Origin: Phoronis australis
Lineage: Eukaryota; Phoronida; Phoronidae
Assembly (NCBI GenBank): GCA_002633005.1
Contig: NMRA01000403.1
Location: 334,309 to 398,308 of the forward strand
Direction: 5' to 3'
Length of the DNA stretch: 64,000 nt
This document shows, in pieces, positions 24,301 to 36,099 of this stretch. The notes under the pieces are model-generated. The model made no database searches, was not told the DNA's origin, and saw nothing but the letters and a program-made list of their open reading frames with translations. Numbering within the stretch: the stretch's first letter is position 1; every line of letters begins with the position of its first letter. Both the position numbers and the translations under genes were made by a program.

Positions 24301-27300
24301 TTTATGTTTTTCTGCCAATTATTAAACCTATGGTAAGTAGTAATCTTTAATACATAATTCCACTTCTAAACATTAAGAACTTGACTTTGAAAATGTTTTT
24401 GTTGCAATCACTTGTTCTTGACACGTAAATCAGTGAATGACATCAACGACATATTAATCATGGGAAAATCATCCTGACAAGTGCCGAGATATTTCAAACT
24501 TTCAAAAGTGCATAGTTTTGCTGTACACTCAGGAGAAACTAGCTAGTCACAAATATCATGCTTTTTAAAGCGGCATTTTTCCCTGCTTATAGTTGACTGA
24601 AAATGAAAGTCTTACACGTATTAGGTCTTTTGTTTTTGTAAAATTGATCTCGTAATATTCCATTCCTTGGTAGGATTCCACTTTCAATGCCATCTCAAAT
24701 CACAGGCAATGTCTACCCTTTTCAAATTGGCCGTTTTAGGTTTGGCTAATCTCTGTAAACTTTGAAATATTTTCCTGAGTTCTATAGTCATTGATGTTTT
24801 TGAAATTCTTACGTATTGGTAAGGAAATGAAACCCTGCCATGGTAAGGAGTATTATGATACAGTCTTATTGTATATGTTGTGGAAATCATCAATAAGAAC
24901 ACAAGAAAATGTACATTGTGACTGATGGGGCCCTCTGCCATCGTCAATACATTTTACTAGCTTTTGACAATGTCTGTATGGATTGTCAATTAAAGATTTC
25001 TAAAAAAACAGAAGCTTTGTAAACTGGCATTTTTGTGGCTTTTTCTGTTAGTCTACATTTTCATTATTTGTCAACTTTCTGTTAACTTGATTTTTTTTTC
25101 AGTTCCCCAAATCGCGGTGCTGGGTCCCCCATGCTCGGGTAAAAGGACAATCTCTAACATGATCTGTTCAAAGCTGCGGACAGCCCATATTACCAGCGAA
25201 AACCTGGTCGAAGAAGCTGACCTGGAGACTAAGAAAGCTTGTAAAGCCCTTCTTGATGACAATAAGGTATATCACATTGCATGGTGAGGTGCTACTGTGG
25301 GCTAGTCACATGCCCGTATTCTCGCTGTTTCACATTTTTCAGTGACCACTTAGAGCTGTACTCGGTTTCACTCCCGTTCTCTTATTTTGAATTCATTGGC
25401 GTGAACTCGAACTGGTATGGTTGTGAGTGAGGATTGTTTTTAAGAAAATGCATCTTAAATTATTGATGGGTTATTTATGACCAGAGAGTTCAGCTTATAT
25501 TTTACTCACATTGCAGTATGTCTATCTCTTGGGAGTTCAAAGTTTTGTGACACAGAATCTGTACCCGGGCCTATTTTCATTCGAATTCAATTAAAAAAAA
25601 GTTATTGTTATAAATCGAATTTTGAATATCTGATGGTGTGTTGACTATATGGTCACCATACTTTAATGCGACTGAACTTCAAATTTTGTGGAGACATTAA
25701 GAGTTCAAATTCAATTTTGTGACCCAGACTATGTGCCCGGGCCTCTTTTCATTTAAATTTGAATTCACTAATTATAAATTGAATTCTGAATATCTGATGG
25801 TGCATCCATAATATGGTCTACACCACATTTGAATGCGACTGAACTTCAAATTCTGTGAAAATGCAAACCCTCTCCACACAAGATAATCTTAAGAACACAA
25901 ATAGAGTCTGTTAATGACATCATAACCCCACTTGCACAATATTCCTCCATGATTTTGTGATTGGGTTAAAAATTTGAAGTGTTTAACATTTCAGTTGTTA
26001 ATTGTTATTCGCAAGTGTAGTAAAACCGAATAGTACTCTACTCTCTTTTAAAGGTACATTACCCGACTTTCTCCATCAAGCTTTCCTTAGAGTTCAGTAT
26101 CACTTTTTCCAACATTGCCTTTTCAGCCTATTCCAACTGAATTGTGGGTAAAGCTGATTTCGTCCAGACTACAACTCTTTGACTGCATACGTAAAGGTTG
26201 GGTAATGGACGGATTTCCTCACACCAGAGACCAAGTGCTGGCGCTGCAGGCTGTAGGCGTCTACCCTAAACACTGTGGTGAGTGAGTAGTTGCTCATGGA
26301 GGAAGATTTCCTCTGTTTAATGGATCCGAATGACACTCTTTTTCTCATTCAGCAAAATGGGGGAAGTTTTCAGTCAGTAGAGGCTATTGTTAAATCATGG
26401 TTCATGGAGAGTAACGATATTGTGATCGTCATTGTTTGATTATTGTAATTTTGATGTTTCAAGACAGATGAGCTCCTTTTGAAAGAACTGCAAATTGCTC
26501 CAGTTTTTGTAGATGATGTGTACTGAGATTTGTGTCTGATGCGATGTGGTGGCTAATAACTTATTATAGATGATGATATTTTTAACAGTGAAAAGTATTT
26601 TTTAACAAAAATAGTTGGTAGAAAACACAACTCTTGGAAATTGGCTAAATTTTGAAACAATGTTTTTTGATTAATTTGATTTTAGTGTTATTACGTATGT
26701 GAAAGTCAGAGTGGGTATTAGATGATTCTATTTTTTAGAAATACTTATTTGAGATTATCATCAAATTGCCTGACACAGAGCAGATGATTGAAACTATTCT
26801 TGTGGCAGACATGATCAACTAATGTACGAGCCGGAAAATGTTGTGTTTGCCTCAGCTGCGAAAGGCAATTTGAATAAAACAAAAAATACGATTCGGCAGT
26901 TTTTGGAAAGCACAGAGTCGAACACGTATGATACACTGATAATTGTAGTTAAGAAATGGGAAGTTTTAGTTTTCTATTTCAGTCCTTCTTGATGCCCCTG
27001 ATACCGTACTTATTGAGAGAGCGTCTGGAAAAAGAGTCGATCCAAAGACTGGAGGTTTGTGTTTCTCCTCATCAATTTTTCAGAACACTGTTTAATGATA
27101 ACATTTGTTGTGAACACATCCGCGATGGGGCAAATGGCAGATTAGACTGATGCTCATACCACTTTCATTCACCAATAATTTAGAGCTCAGGATGAGATTT
27201 GTCAGTCAAGAGCTATCACAAAAATATAAACAATCTGTAACTTTTAGCCCTGGTTGTGTTACGATTATTTTTGGAATTTGGTTTCTAAAACTCTGCGGGT

Positions 27301-30300
27301 TTCTGCGGAATTCTTATTGCATAGTTATAGCATCAGATGAGTAATTACCCATAATGCATGAGTCTGCTGCCATTCACTGCGGCAGCCATTTTAGGTGGTG
27401 GTGCACCACGAAAAACTTGAACTAAAAATTCTTGTTCAATTCAGATTTGAAAATGTTAGAAGAGCATTATTTGGGCTTAACTTTCGACTGAACTAATTTG
27501 CATTAAAATCCTTTTATGAGAAGTTTTTAATAATAAAATTACAATTATGCAGAACAAGTATCTTCAATACGATGTCTCTAAACGTATATAGTAGACAGTA
27601 CAGGAGATGTTATCTGTGTGAAGATCATCTTCCGTTCTTGCTTTTTCTTTATTGTTATAGTTGTTGAAAATTGTCATTGGCAATCTATTGGTTAGGGCAC
27701 CATAGTTTAGCTGTTAGTGCTCCAAATTCAATGTGAGTTTTGTTCTGGGGTACTTTTAAATCATTACCTCATATGTTATTGTGCCACCTGTTATTTTTAG
27801 ATATCTACCACACAACTTTTGACCCACCTCCAAACAACATGGTGGAAGAGAGGCTAGAAAAAGTGGAAGGTTGCGATGAGGAATCTATCATCGACAAACT
27901 GGTTGTTTACCACCGACACATAGATGGCGTCATTTCTTGTTATGGCAAAGTTATGAAGACGATCAATGCTGACCAGCCAAAAGGGGACGTGTTTGCTCAA
28001 GGTAATATTCCAGCTTTATGCAGATGATATGATGCATAGTGTGACAATGAGTGAAGCCCTACGCTGTGCTTCATAGACCCAAGACACTTGTGAAACCCTG
28101 CGCTGCTCTCCACAGACTCAAGACACTCATGAAGCCCCTTGCGATCCACTGACCCAAGACACTCATGAAGCCCTGGTCTGCGCTCCACAGTCCCATGACA
28201 CTTGTCAAGCCCTGCGCTGCACTCCACAGGCCCAAGACACTCGTGAAGCTCTTGTGGGGAGAAATCTTTGCTTATGCCATGGAAACAGTGAACTTTATCC
28301 CATAATTCAACATTCCAACCACACCGACCAATCACAGTTTTGCCAGGATAGGCTAGTTAGCTCTCAAGCATTTACTTGTGAAATACTCACCTTTCACTTG
28401 TGTCATATTTTGTTGCACGATCTTGTTTAAATTCTTGTATCTACGTAATATAACTGCTTTCCTCATTTACAATTTATTATGTGCTCAGACTTGTTGAAAA
28501 CTTTTAATCATCTGATTTTCTAACACGTGTAACACAATTAATCTAAGCCAATCGGATCGTTTCTCAGTAAGGCTTAGTGATTTACTGTGCTTGAATTGCT
28601 GACAAAGATACTTCATTTTGATAGTTGTTTTCAAAATTCTCTTGAAACCGTGTACAAAGTTTTGCTGTTGATAGTAAATGATGTATTTACTGTGTAAGTG
28701 TGAGAGGAACTAGTGCATGTTGGTGTCCAGTCTGTCTGAGTATCGAGCACCACTATGGGTAATAGTAAATTCTTTAATATTTAATTATTAAATGAGTTTT
28801 CAAGACCTCTTGTTTAAGTCTATGATTTCTGCTTTTTGTTTCAGTGCATGCCTTCTTAAGTAACCAGACACGATCAGCAGCGCCACACACACCACGAATC
28901 ATACTGATGGGCCCTACAGGGGCGGGTAAAGGGGTGCAAGCTGCCCTTATAGCTAGCAAGTACAACATAGTGAATGGTAAGTGTGGCCTACAGGGATACA
29001 TCATTTTTTCATGGCATAGTGTCTTTTACGTACTAGTTTCCATGACAATGAAACAGCCATTTCACTAGTATTTTTAAGAATTTGCAATTTTTTTATAACC
29101 CATTTATTAACTTTTCATGTTTAGGCCAAAAACTCAAAGTTGGTTGTGGTGCCTACCCTGATTCTGGAGTTTTGTGCAATGGGCCGAGCAGCCTGCGCGT
29201 GTCTGACCACATTTTTTTTACTCTGACTCATTTTGAGACCTGCGCTCAGCAGATCAGAAAAAATAAACTCCACCTGCATCAATTAAAACCAAGGTCTTGA
29301 ATATTTTTTGGAAAGCTACACCAAGGTATGTAAAGGTTTGAAACACCATGAGTTGTCAAGCGATGAGTTAAAAACAATCGTGCATTTTTTTTTCGCTCAT
29401 CTCAGGTGTTTTTTTTCTTGAAAAAAGTGAGCAACTAAAAACTGACTCGATTTTCAAAAAAAAAAAAAAACAGACCAGAATCGACTATCCTTTTTTGGCC
29501 TCGTTTTAACTCCACTTGGTTGTTAGTGTTGATTGGTTGAGTACCTGATCACTAGGGATTTCTTAGCTTCTCGTTTCATGCATTCTACTAAACATGACAA
29601 ATTGTCTGCTAAGTAAACTAATTTCTTGCAGTTGGAAAACGTTTCCCAGTATGTTGCCATCTTTGTTGCCTCACAGCTGCCATCTTTGTTTGTTCATGGC
29701 TGCCATCTTTGTTTGTTCATGGCTGCCATTTCTGTTGTTCCACTTAAATTAATGCTTTGTTGTTTCAGTCTCAGCTGGACAGTTGCTGAAGCAAGCTGTA
29801 GCAGACGACTCCAAGATTGGTAACTCCATCAAACAGTTTTTAGAGAAGGGAGAATTGGGTAAGTGCTGCTATCTACTCTATGAAATGTGTCCTTGTTGGT
29901 ATTCTCATGTANCAAAGTTGGTTGTGGTGCCTACCCTGATTCCGGAGTTTTGTGCAATGCGCCGAGCAGCCTGCGCATGTCTGACCACAATTTTTTTACT
30001 CCGACTCATTTTGAGACCTGCGCTCAGCAGATCAGAAAAAAAAAACTCCACCTGCATCAATTAAAACCAAGGTCTTGAATATTTTTTTGGAAAGCTACAC
30101 CAAGGTATGTAAAGGTTTGAAAGACCATGAGTTGTCAAGCGATGAGTTAAAAACAATCGTGCATTTTTTTTCGCTCATCTCAGGTGTTTTTTTTCTTGAA
30201 AAAAGTGAGCAACTAAAAACTGACTCGATTTTCAAAAAAAAAAAACAGACCAGAATCGACTATCCTTTTTTGGCCTCATTTGAACACCACTTGGTTGTTA

Positions 30301-33300
30301 GTGTTGATTAGTTGAGTACCTGATCACTAGGGATTTCTTAGCTTCTCGTTTCATGCATTCTACTAAACCTGACAAATTGTCTGCTAAGTAAACTAAATTC
30401 TTGCCGTTGGAAAACGTTTCCCAGCATGTTGCCATCTTTGTTGCCTCACAGCTGCCATCTTTGTTTGTTCATGGCTGCCATCTTTGTTTGTTCATGACTG
30501 CCATCTTTGTTTGTTCATGGCTGCCATTTCTGTTGTTCCACTTAAATTAATGCTTTGTTGTTTCAGTCTCAGCAGGACAGTTGCTGAAGCAAGCTGTAGC
30601 AGACGACTCCAAGATTGGTAACTCCATCAAACAGTTTTTAGAGAAGGGAGAATTGGGTAAGTGCTGCTATCTACTCTATGAAATATGTCGTTGTTGGTAT
30701 TCTCATGTAAATTGCTAATCCTATCTAATTAGTGTAATAGTGCCTAAACTGTGTATAGTCATCGGGGTTTTAATACCGCTGTCATTAACCTACAGGTCAT
30801 GAAGTGTAATGTCTTAACTCCATTTTACTTTTCGTTGTTTTTATTCAGATTTTTAGCTGTATGTATTTTAGACTCCGTGCTCTTGCTATGAGCTCCCTAA
30901 GGGGATGTTCACACTTAAACTCTGCAACGATTGGTCGCAGTCAGAGTGTTCCCATAAACTTATACTAACCGCCATGTTGATCACCTTGCACATCGTCCAA
31001 CTTCAAGGTAGCTGGACATTGGTTTATTAGCGACTTCTACATTAAAAATATCAATGAATGCAAATAACGCTTTGTTCAAACTCATCTTCAAATTTGCTAA
31101 AACATGTTTTTCTGCTTAATTTGTTAAAAATTCAAATAATTGAGTCTTCCCTTTCTTGCAGTGCCCGACACGTTCGTAATGACCGTCTTGAAGCAGCGTT
31201 TGAGCCAGTTAGACTGTGTAAGCAGGGGCTGGGTGCTTCATGGATACCCACGCAACAGGGACCAAGCTGAACAACTTGTGTTGTCAGAGTTCGTGCCCAA
31301 TAGGTGAGAGATAAGGTCAAGGTCAAGAAAACAAATTTTCCCGTGGAAATCGTAATATTGCGGTTTTCATGCGGTCTGGAATGACCTAAATATTGTAAAA
31401 CGATTGTTGTTGAAGACTGGCCTCATTTGGGAACATACAGCTTGTCAAGAGCAATGTGGTTGGACATTGGCTTGTTCTGAAATCTAATGTTAGATGGCGC
31501 TACTGGTTGCTACAAAATCCATTCTTTAATTTAGATCACTTACACAGTATGAATTTGTTCTCAAATTGTTCGAATCCCTGGTCAAATTGGAGAGGATTTC
31601 AGGGCTTTAAGAGAACTGACAGTCTGTCATTCATTGAGATCAGGCAGTACTACAAGTTGGCTTGTCACGTGTCATTTTATGCACCGAGCATAGTCTCAAA
31701 GAGCATAATGAACCGAGCATAGTCTCAATGAGTAACGATTTGTCAATTCCTTACAAGCCCAGTCGTCATTTGTTGTCTGAGCGAGGAGTAAGCTTATAAT
31801 CTGTGTCATAATTGGTCCTTAACAAAAGTTTGCTTTTTGGCCCGAACGTGGGTTTTTAATAGACACATACATCTGCCTTCGGTGACTTAAACAAGTTTTG
31901 ATTAGACAACTTACCATTTGTCAAATTGGTCTCCCTTTCTGCTGGGACCTTATAATCCAAGTAGGTCAGATTTCTGGGCTTTGAAAGAGCTGACAGCTCG
32001 TTATTGCTCAAGATTACAAGTTGACTGTTACGGCATCCAATTTAATTATTCTCTGAGCATTATGAGCAATAACAGACTGTAAGTTCTTTACAAGACCAAC
32101 GTCACTTTTAATTCTCGTCTGAGTCAGAAGCAAGTTGAGACCAATTTCTTAGCTGCGGTAAACAATCTTAAATCAAATGGTAATTTCTTTACCTTTAAAT
32201 AATAGACTTACTTGGTGTACCATAATTTGATCTTTTATTCGTTTTGCAGAGTGTTTTTCCTGGATGTTCCTACTGACTCCATTGTAGAGAGGCTGACCCT
32301 GCGAGCCACTGATCCAATCACAGGTGAACGATATCACATNACTTTAGTTTTTGACAATATTGGACAAGACAACTAGTTCTTGTCTGTCAGTCATCTAAGT
32401 TCTTAACAGGTCCTCCTGGAGGCAATTTGTTTGCAAGTGTTGGATTTTATATTTTAACCTATTAAAAATAATTAAAAAATTATGGGTCATGGGTTGGAGA
32501 AATAAATGAAAAATACGGGCGGTGGGTATGAAATAAAAGTGCCTTTCCCCCCCTTCCATACAGATTTTGCTGGAATAGCCCTAAGTTCTTTACAAGACCA
32601 ATGTCACTTTTAATTCTCGTCTGAGTCAGAAGCAAGTTGAGACCAATTTCTTAGCTGCGGTAAACAATCTTAAATCAAACGGTAATTTCTTTACCTTTAA
32701 ATAATAGACTTACTTGGTGTACCATAATTTGATCTTTTATTCCTTTTGCAGAGTGTTTTTCCTGGATGTTCCTACTGACTCCATTGTAGAGAGGCTGACC
32801 CTGCGAGCCACTGATCCAATCACAGGTGAACGATATCACATGCTGTACAATCCACCGCGAACACAGGAGGTTCGCGACAGGTGAGTGCGGCAAACTTAAT
32901 GAATCAAATTGAGCAAGTAATCCAATCACCTTAACCTATCGCCAAGATATAAGAACAATTCCTGTACAAGTTTTGCCAGAATGTTGTGCAGAGAAAGTAA
33001 CACAGGGTGAAAATTCTTTTGAAATAAGACAAAATTGTTATATAATCAGGTTTAGAGTTATGGCCCTTGTAGTGTGGATTAGTGTAAAACGTTCTGCACA
33101 GTATCAAGTTTAATTTAAAAGTATTCCAAAGAGAACCAAAGTATTTTAATACAAAAATCAGGGTTGAAACTTACACAGCGGAGCACTACATGCTGTTTGC
33201 AGAATACTACTCAAAGAAAATTTCCCGGAAAACCCTGAGATTTTTATCATATTGCCATAGGCTACAACAGAACCCCAAAGACAGTGAAGAAGCTGTGCGT

Positions 33301-33453
33301 GCACGTCTGACTGAGTGGAGCGCCTACCTAGAGGAGCTTGCCGATTATTATCAGGACGGTCAGCACATCAACGCTGACCAAGATCCACACACGGTGTTTG
33401 AGAGTATAGAGAGTATGATCGTCAACCCACTTCCCAAGACTTTTGAAGCTTAA
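21343..33453 (+). CDS. AK8: Adenylate kinase 8 (11 coding exons, complete)
   Basis: Exons: 21343-21426, 22165-22249, 25103-25266, 26127-26277, 26983-27054, 27801-28001, 28845-28976, 30567-30656 (or its duplicate 29769-29858), 31162-31303, 32752-32880, 33261-33453. They join in frame to 1443 nt (480 aa), close to the human protein at about 479 aa. The protein has two tandem nucleoside-monophosphate kinase domains. Domain 1 has P-loop GPPCSGKR (64-71), VMDGFP (137-142) and LLDAPDT; domain 2 has P-loop GPTGAGKG (275-282), WVLHGYPR (350-357) and a DPITGERYH segment. The C-terminus [11 protein letters not shown]...NPLPK is characteristic of AK8. The family transfers phosphate between ATP and AMP/CMP and is linked to motile cilia in vertebrates. 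The start fits a conserved IPPEF-type opening with an AAGATGG context. Exons 8 and 10 each have a second, probably artefactual copy. Confidence 0.95.
22344..22357 (+). promoter_or_regulatory. CTCF-consensus motif in AK8 intron 2
   Basis: CCACTAGAGGGCAG fits every position of the animal CTCF core CCASYAGRKGGCRS. It lies 95 bp after AK8 exon 2 and about 1 kb from the bidirectional promoter. A chance match of this length is possible; binding is not shown. Confidence 0.5.
25535..25860. repeat. Two-copy diverged tandem repeat (about 170 bp unit)
   Basis: In AK8 intron 3, both units run GAGTTCAAA...GTGACCCAGA...CCCGGGCCT...TGAATATCTGATGGTG...AATGCGACTGAACTTCAAATT. An old duplication with many substitutions and indels. 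Confidence 0.75.
28050..28260. repeat. Minisatellite in AK8 intron 6 (about 38-39 bp unit, 5-6 copies)
   Basis: Degenerate units of the form GACACTCGTGAAGCCCTGCG then CTGCACTCCACAGGCCCAA. Because 39 is divisible by three, the minus strand carries a 112-codon frame with a repeating GLHECLGSV-like peptide, which is not thought to be a gene. Confidence 0.85.
29135..29911. repeat. Direct duplication 2, first copy (holds AK8 exon 8 copy)
   Basis: 777 bp matching 29913-30709 at high identity, differing by scattered substitutions, homopolymer lengths and one extra GCCATCTTTGTTTGTTCATG unit in the second copy. The copies abut at the single N (29912). Confidence 0.9.
29769..29858 (+). other. AK8: Duplicate copy of AK8 exon 8
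   Basis: These 90 bp encode 30 residues (start [19 protein letters not shown]) and are repeated at 30567-30656 with one silent third-base difference (GCT against GCA). Both copies have good acceptor and donor sites and the length is a multiple of three, so a transcript with both would add 30 residues in frame. AK8 proteins have this segment once. The duplicated block ends at a single N (29912), which points to an unmerged allele. Confidence 0.85.
29913..30709. repeat. Direct duplication 2, second copy (holds AK8 exon 8)
   Basis: Partner of 29135-29911; it continues into unique intron 8 sequence after 30709. Confidence 0.9.
32080..32339. repeat. Direct duplication 3, first copy (truncated AK8 exon 10)
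   Basis: 260 bp nearly identical to 32582-32841, cut at single N 32340 in the middle of exon 10. The 241 bp between the copies are not duplicated. Confidence 0.9.
32250..32339 (+). pseudogene. AK8: Truncated duplicate of AK8 exon 10
   Basis: This copy has the acceptor and the first 90 bp of exon 10, then stops at the single N (32340) before reaching a donor. The full exon is at 32752-32880. It cannot be spliced in frame as it stands. It is probably an assembly remnant of the other haplotype rather than a biological pseudogene. Confidence 0.85.
32582..32841. repeat. Direct duplication 3, second copy
   Basis: Partner of 32080-32339; it continues through the full exon 10 and its donor at 32881. 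Confidence 0.9.
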
Positions 33454-34249
33454 GTCCGCAGTGTTGGAGAAGTCGCAGATGACTTCACGCACTCGGGGTT
33501 ACTAATACTGTATTGTGTTATTTTATACACAGTAAATTGTTATTTTGTACAGGTTGGTTAGGGATAAAATTGTATATAACTTTTACTTCATGAACAATTT
33601 TAAAATAGAAAGCAAGTACATGTAATTAGTAATATGCAACGTATTCGTATTCAGTAGTTTTCAAAATATACTGGACACACTTGTGCTGACAAACCCTGCC
33701 GAAGTGTGGATTACTGTCATCATGATTCAGGATATTCAGTAGTAATAACTGAATGTTATTTCATCTTTGTCCGATTGGGAAAGTGCACAAAATTCCACAC
33801 CAGCTAATAGCAAAAACGTTCGATTTCGAAGAACTATGCAGGAACAGCAACTGTCCAAGTGTCTCACTCATCAGTATGAAGTGTAGATGTTCACTCTGGA
33901 ACTTTGTCGAAGTTTGGTGTGGATAGTTTGCTTTGATAACTGGCCATGAAAAATGTAACAGTCAACTTTTATAATTAAAAATTCAATGTTAATATTATAT
34001 TGTTACACCGTTGTGAAGTGTTAAAATATCAGTTTATTAAGTTTTGGTTTCACTCACTGTATATAATTATGGCACGTGCCTCAGAAATTTAATAATTTAA
34101 GCATGTAAAATATATTATTTGTGAACTTATTAAAAATGTCTGAATTAAATAAGGAATTTTGTGTTTTATTACAGGGCCCACCGTTGCTTTTCGCAGTACA
34201 GTGATATTTTCCTCTTTCATAAGCCATCTGTACTCAACTTCAGTTGACA

Positions 34250-34255
34250 AATAAA
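34250..34255 (+). terminator. AK8: Candidate poly(A) signal of AK8
   Basis: AATAAA about 800 bp beyond the AK8 stop. ATTAAA at 33974-33979 is an equally possible choice nearer to the stop. Confidence 0.3.
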
Positions 34256-34759
34256 CTTCCTTTAGAGAAGATTGTTCGAAAGCAAGCAACAACACATCAA
34301 TTCCTTAGCGTGTCAATTTATGAATCACATCAGAATATTATGCTGTGTACTCATTAGCTTTAAAGAATGAGAAATTTACCATCGATTAAAATTGGCAAAA
34401 GGGAACGTAATCGTCTTTACCCCAGTATACATTAAGAACTCTTGGTAAAAATGATGTTGTGGTCTTGATCAGAAGCTTGCAGAATCTTTTAAATGTTAAT
34501 TAAGCACGTCTCGAGTCCACAGAAAGCAAAAATAAAAAAGTTGATATATATCTCCAGTAGAGAGGTCTACCATGTGGAGATAACTCCATAGACGGAACTA
34601 TGGTTGAGCAATATAACTATTAAAAATTCTGGCAGGAACTCCACTCACTTTTGGAAATTCTGATTCTGTCACTGGATGTGAAAAATATAGGCCAATTTCG
34701 GGATTATCCAGAAGTTCTTCCACTTGACAGAATGATCAATGTCGTGGAAGTACTTACAT

Positions 34760-35000
34760 GGTACAGGGCTTGTAACTTTCCTCTTTTAAGAGGATTTCGT
34801 CTTTTTCAGTTTTGAGTTCTCTTATTTGATTTTGAGTTTCCTCTTTTCATCTCTTTTTCATCATCATTTTGACTTTATTCACGCAAAAAATGTTATTTAT
34901 TGCAGTTAAATTTCACAACTCAAAAAAAATTTCTATCACGTAAGCCTATTTGTGGAACGATAGATCATCTGGAAAATGCTCTTCTTTTTTGTCATTGGCC
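34760..35000 (+). repeat. Dispersed repeat of about 240 bp, copy 2
   Basis: Inverted relative of 17200-17440, beginning ACAGGGCTTG and ending near TCTATCACG...GGAACGATAGATCAT. Moderate divergence; no coding is seen. Confidence 0.6.
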
Positions 35001-35390
35001 ATTCCAAGCGCTGACCATGAAATGCCACGTTCGCACACCAGAGTGTATTGATTAAGATGTTCACTTATCCACAAAATAGTAAATGGTAATTAAGTCAACA
35101 CAGATTTGATTCCTATTGTATTTCAGTTGATATGTTTTGATACATACAATCAGGAATATGGTTACTGCAATCTCCCTAATACAGGCCCGGGCACTCAGAA
35201 AACTCGTTCAAGTGGGATACTCTATATAGGTAATAGCAGGATGCATTAACGTAGGACATGCGTACCATAAAATAAATTAACTAGCTGTCCCAATACAATT
35301 ATTGACAAAGATAAACCTGTAACCCATGGCAAACTACAGTCCATACATAGAAGCCAAATGTTATCAATAGTCACTCACAGGGGACTGGAA

Positions 35391-35443
35391 TTTTGAGAAC
35401 CAGTTTGATGACAGTTATTTAGGGAAGAAAACTGGTTCTAAAA
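35391..35443. mobile_element. Short fold-back MITE (GAGAACCAGT family)
   Basis: Ends TTTTGAGAACCAGTTT and AAACTGGTTCTAAAA are near-perfect reverse complements around a 20-bp centre. Confidence 0.65.
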
Positions 35444-35745
35444 GTGCGGGACCACTGCAAGTAACTATTACCTAAATGCCTCACAAAGCAATTAATACTG
35501 TCTCACTAACAAGCTAAACCAACAACTGAATGTCCTCTCGGCATACGAGGAAAATTAACAAGAGGCAGAGTCCCAAATTGAACACATTAGATACGGGCGT
35601 TCATTAGAGAGTGCACAGCGTGACAGATTCAATGACTGCCGCATATTGATGAGCCCATTGGCTCACGTCAGCAGTTTGCACCACTCTATCAGTCTCACAT
35701 ACACGTACAACAATTACTAAATTCACCTACAGGAATCGACCACAA

Positions 35746-36099
35746 GCACACGACCTAGATATGCAAATTACCTTCCATTAAGTTGGTATACACCGCACTG
35801 TAAAGCACATGACCTAGATATGCAAATTACCTTCCATTAAGTTGGTATACACCGCACTGTAAAGCACATGACCTAGATATGCAAATTACCTTCCATTAAG
35901 TTGGTATACACCGCACTGTAAAGCACATGACCTAGATATGCTAATTACCTTCCATTAAGTTGGTATACACCGCACTGTAAAGCACATGACCTAGATATGC
36001 AAATTACCTTCCATTAAGTTGGTATACACCGCACTGTAAAGCACATGACCTAGATATGCAAATTACGTCCCATTAATTCAATATACACTGTACAGTAAT
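35746..36099. repeat. 59-bp minisatellite, six copies
   Basis: Units start at 35746, 35805, 35864, 35923, 35982 and 36041. The first five are almost identical; the sixth diverges in its right half. Each unit has one octamer ATGCAAAT, except the fourth, which has ATGCTAAT. Confidence 0.95.

Noticed and set aside
27997-28335. 112-codon minus-strand frame with repeated GLHECLGSV-like peptide
   Set aside because: The peptide repeat is the translation of a 39-bp intronic minisatellite; no flanking coding or splice signals.
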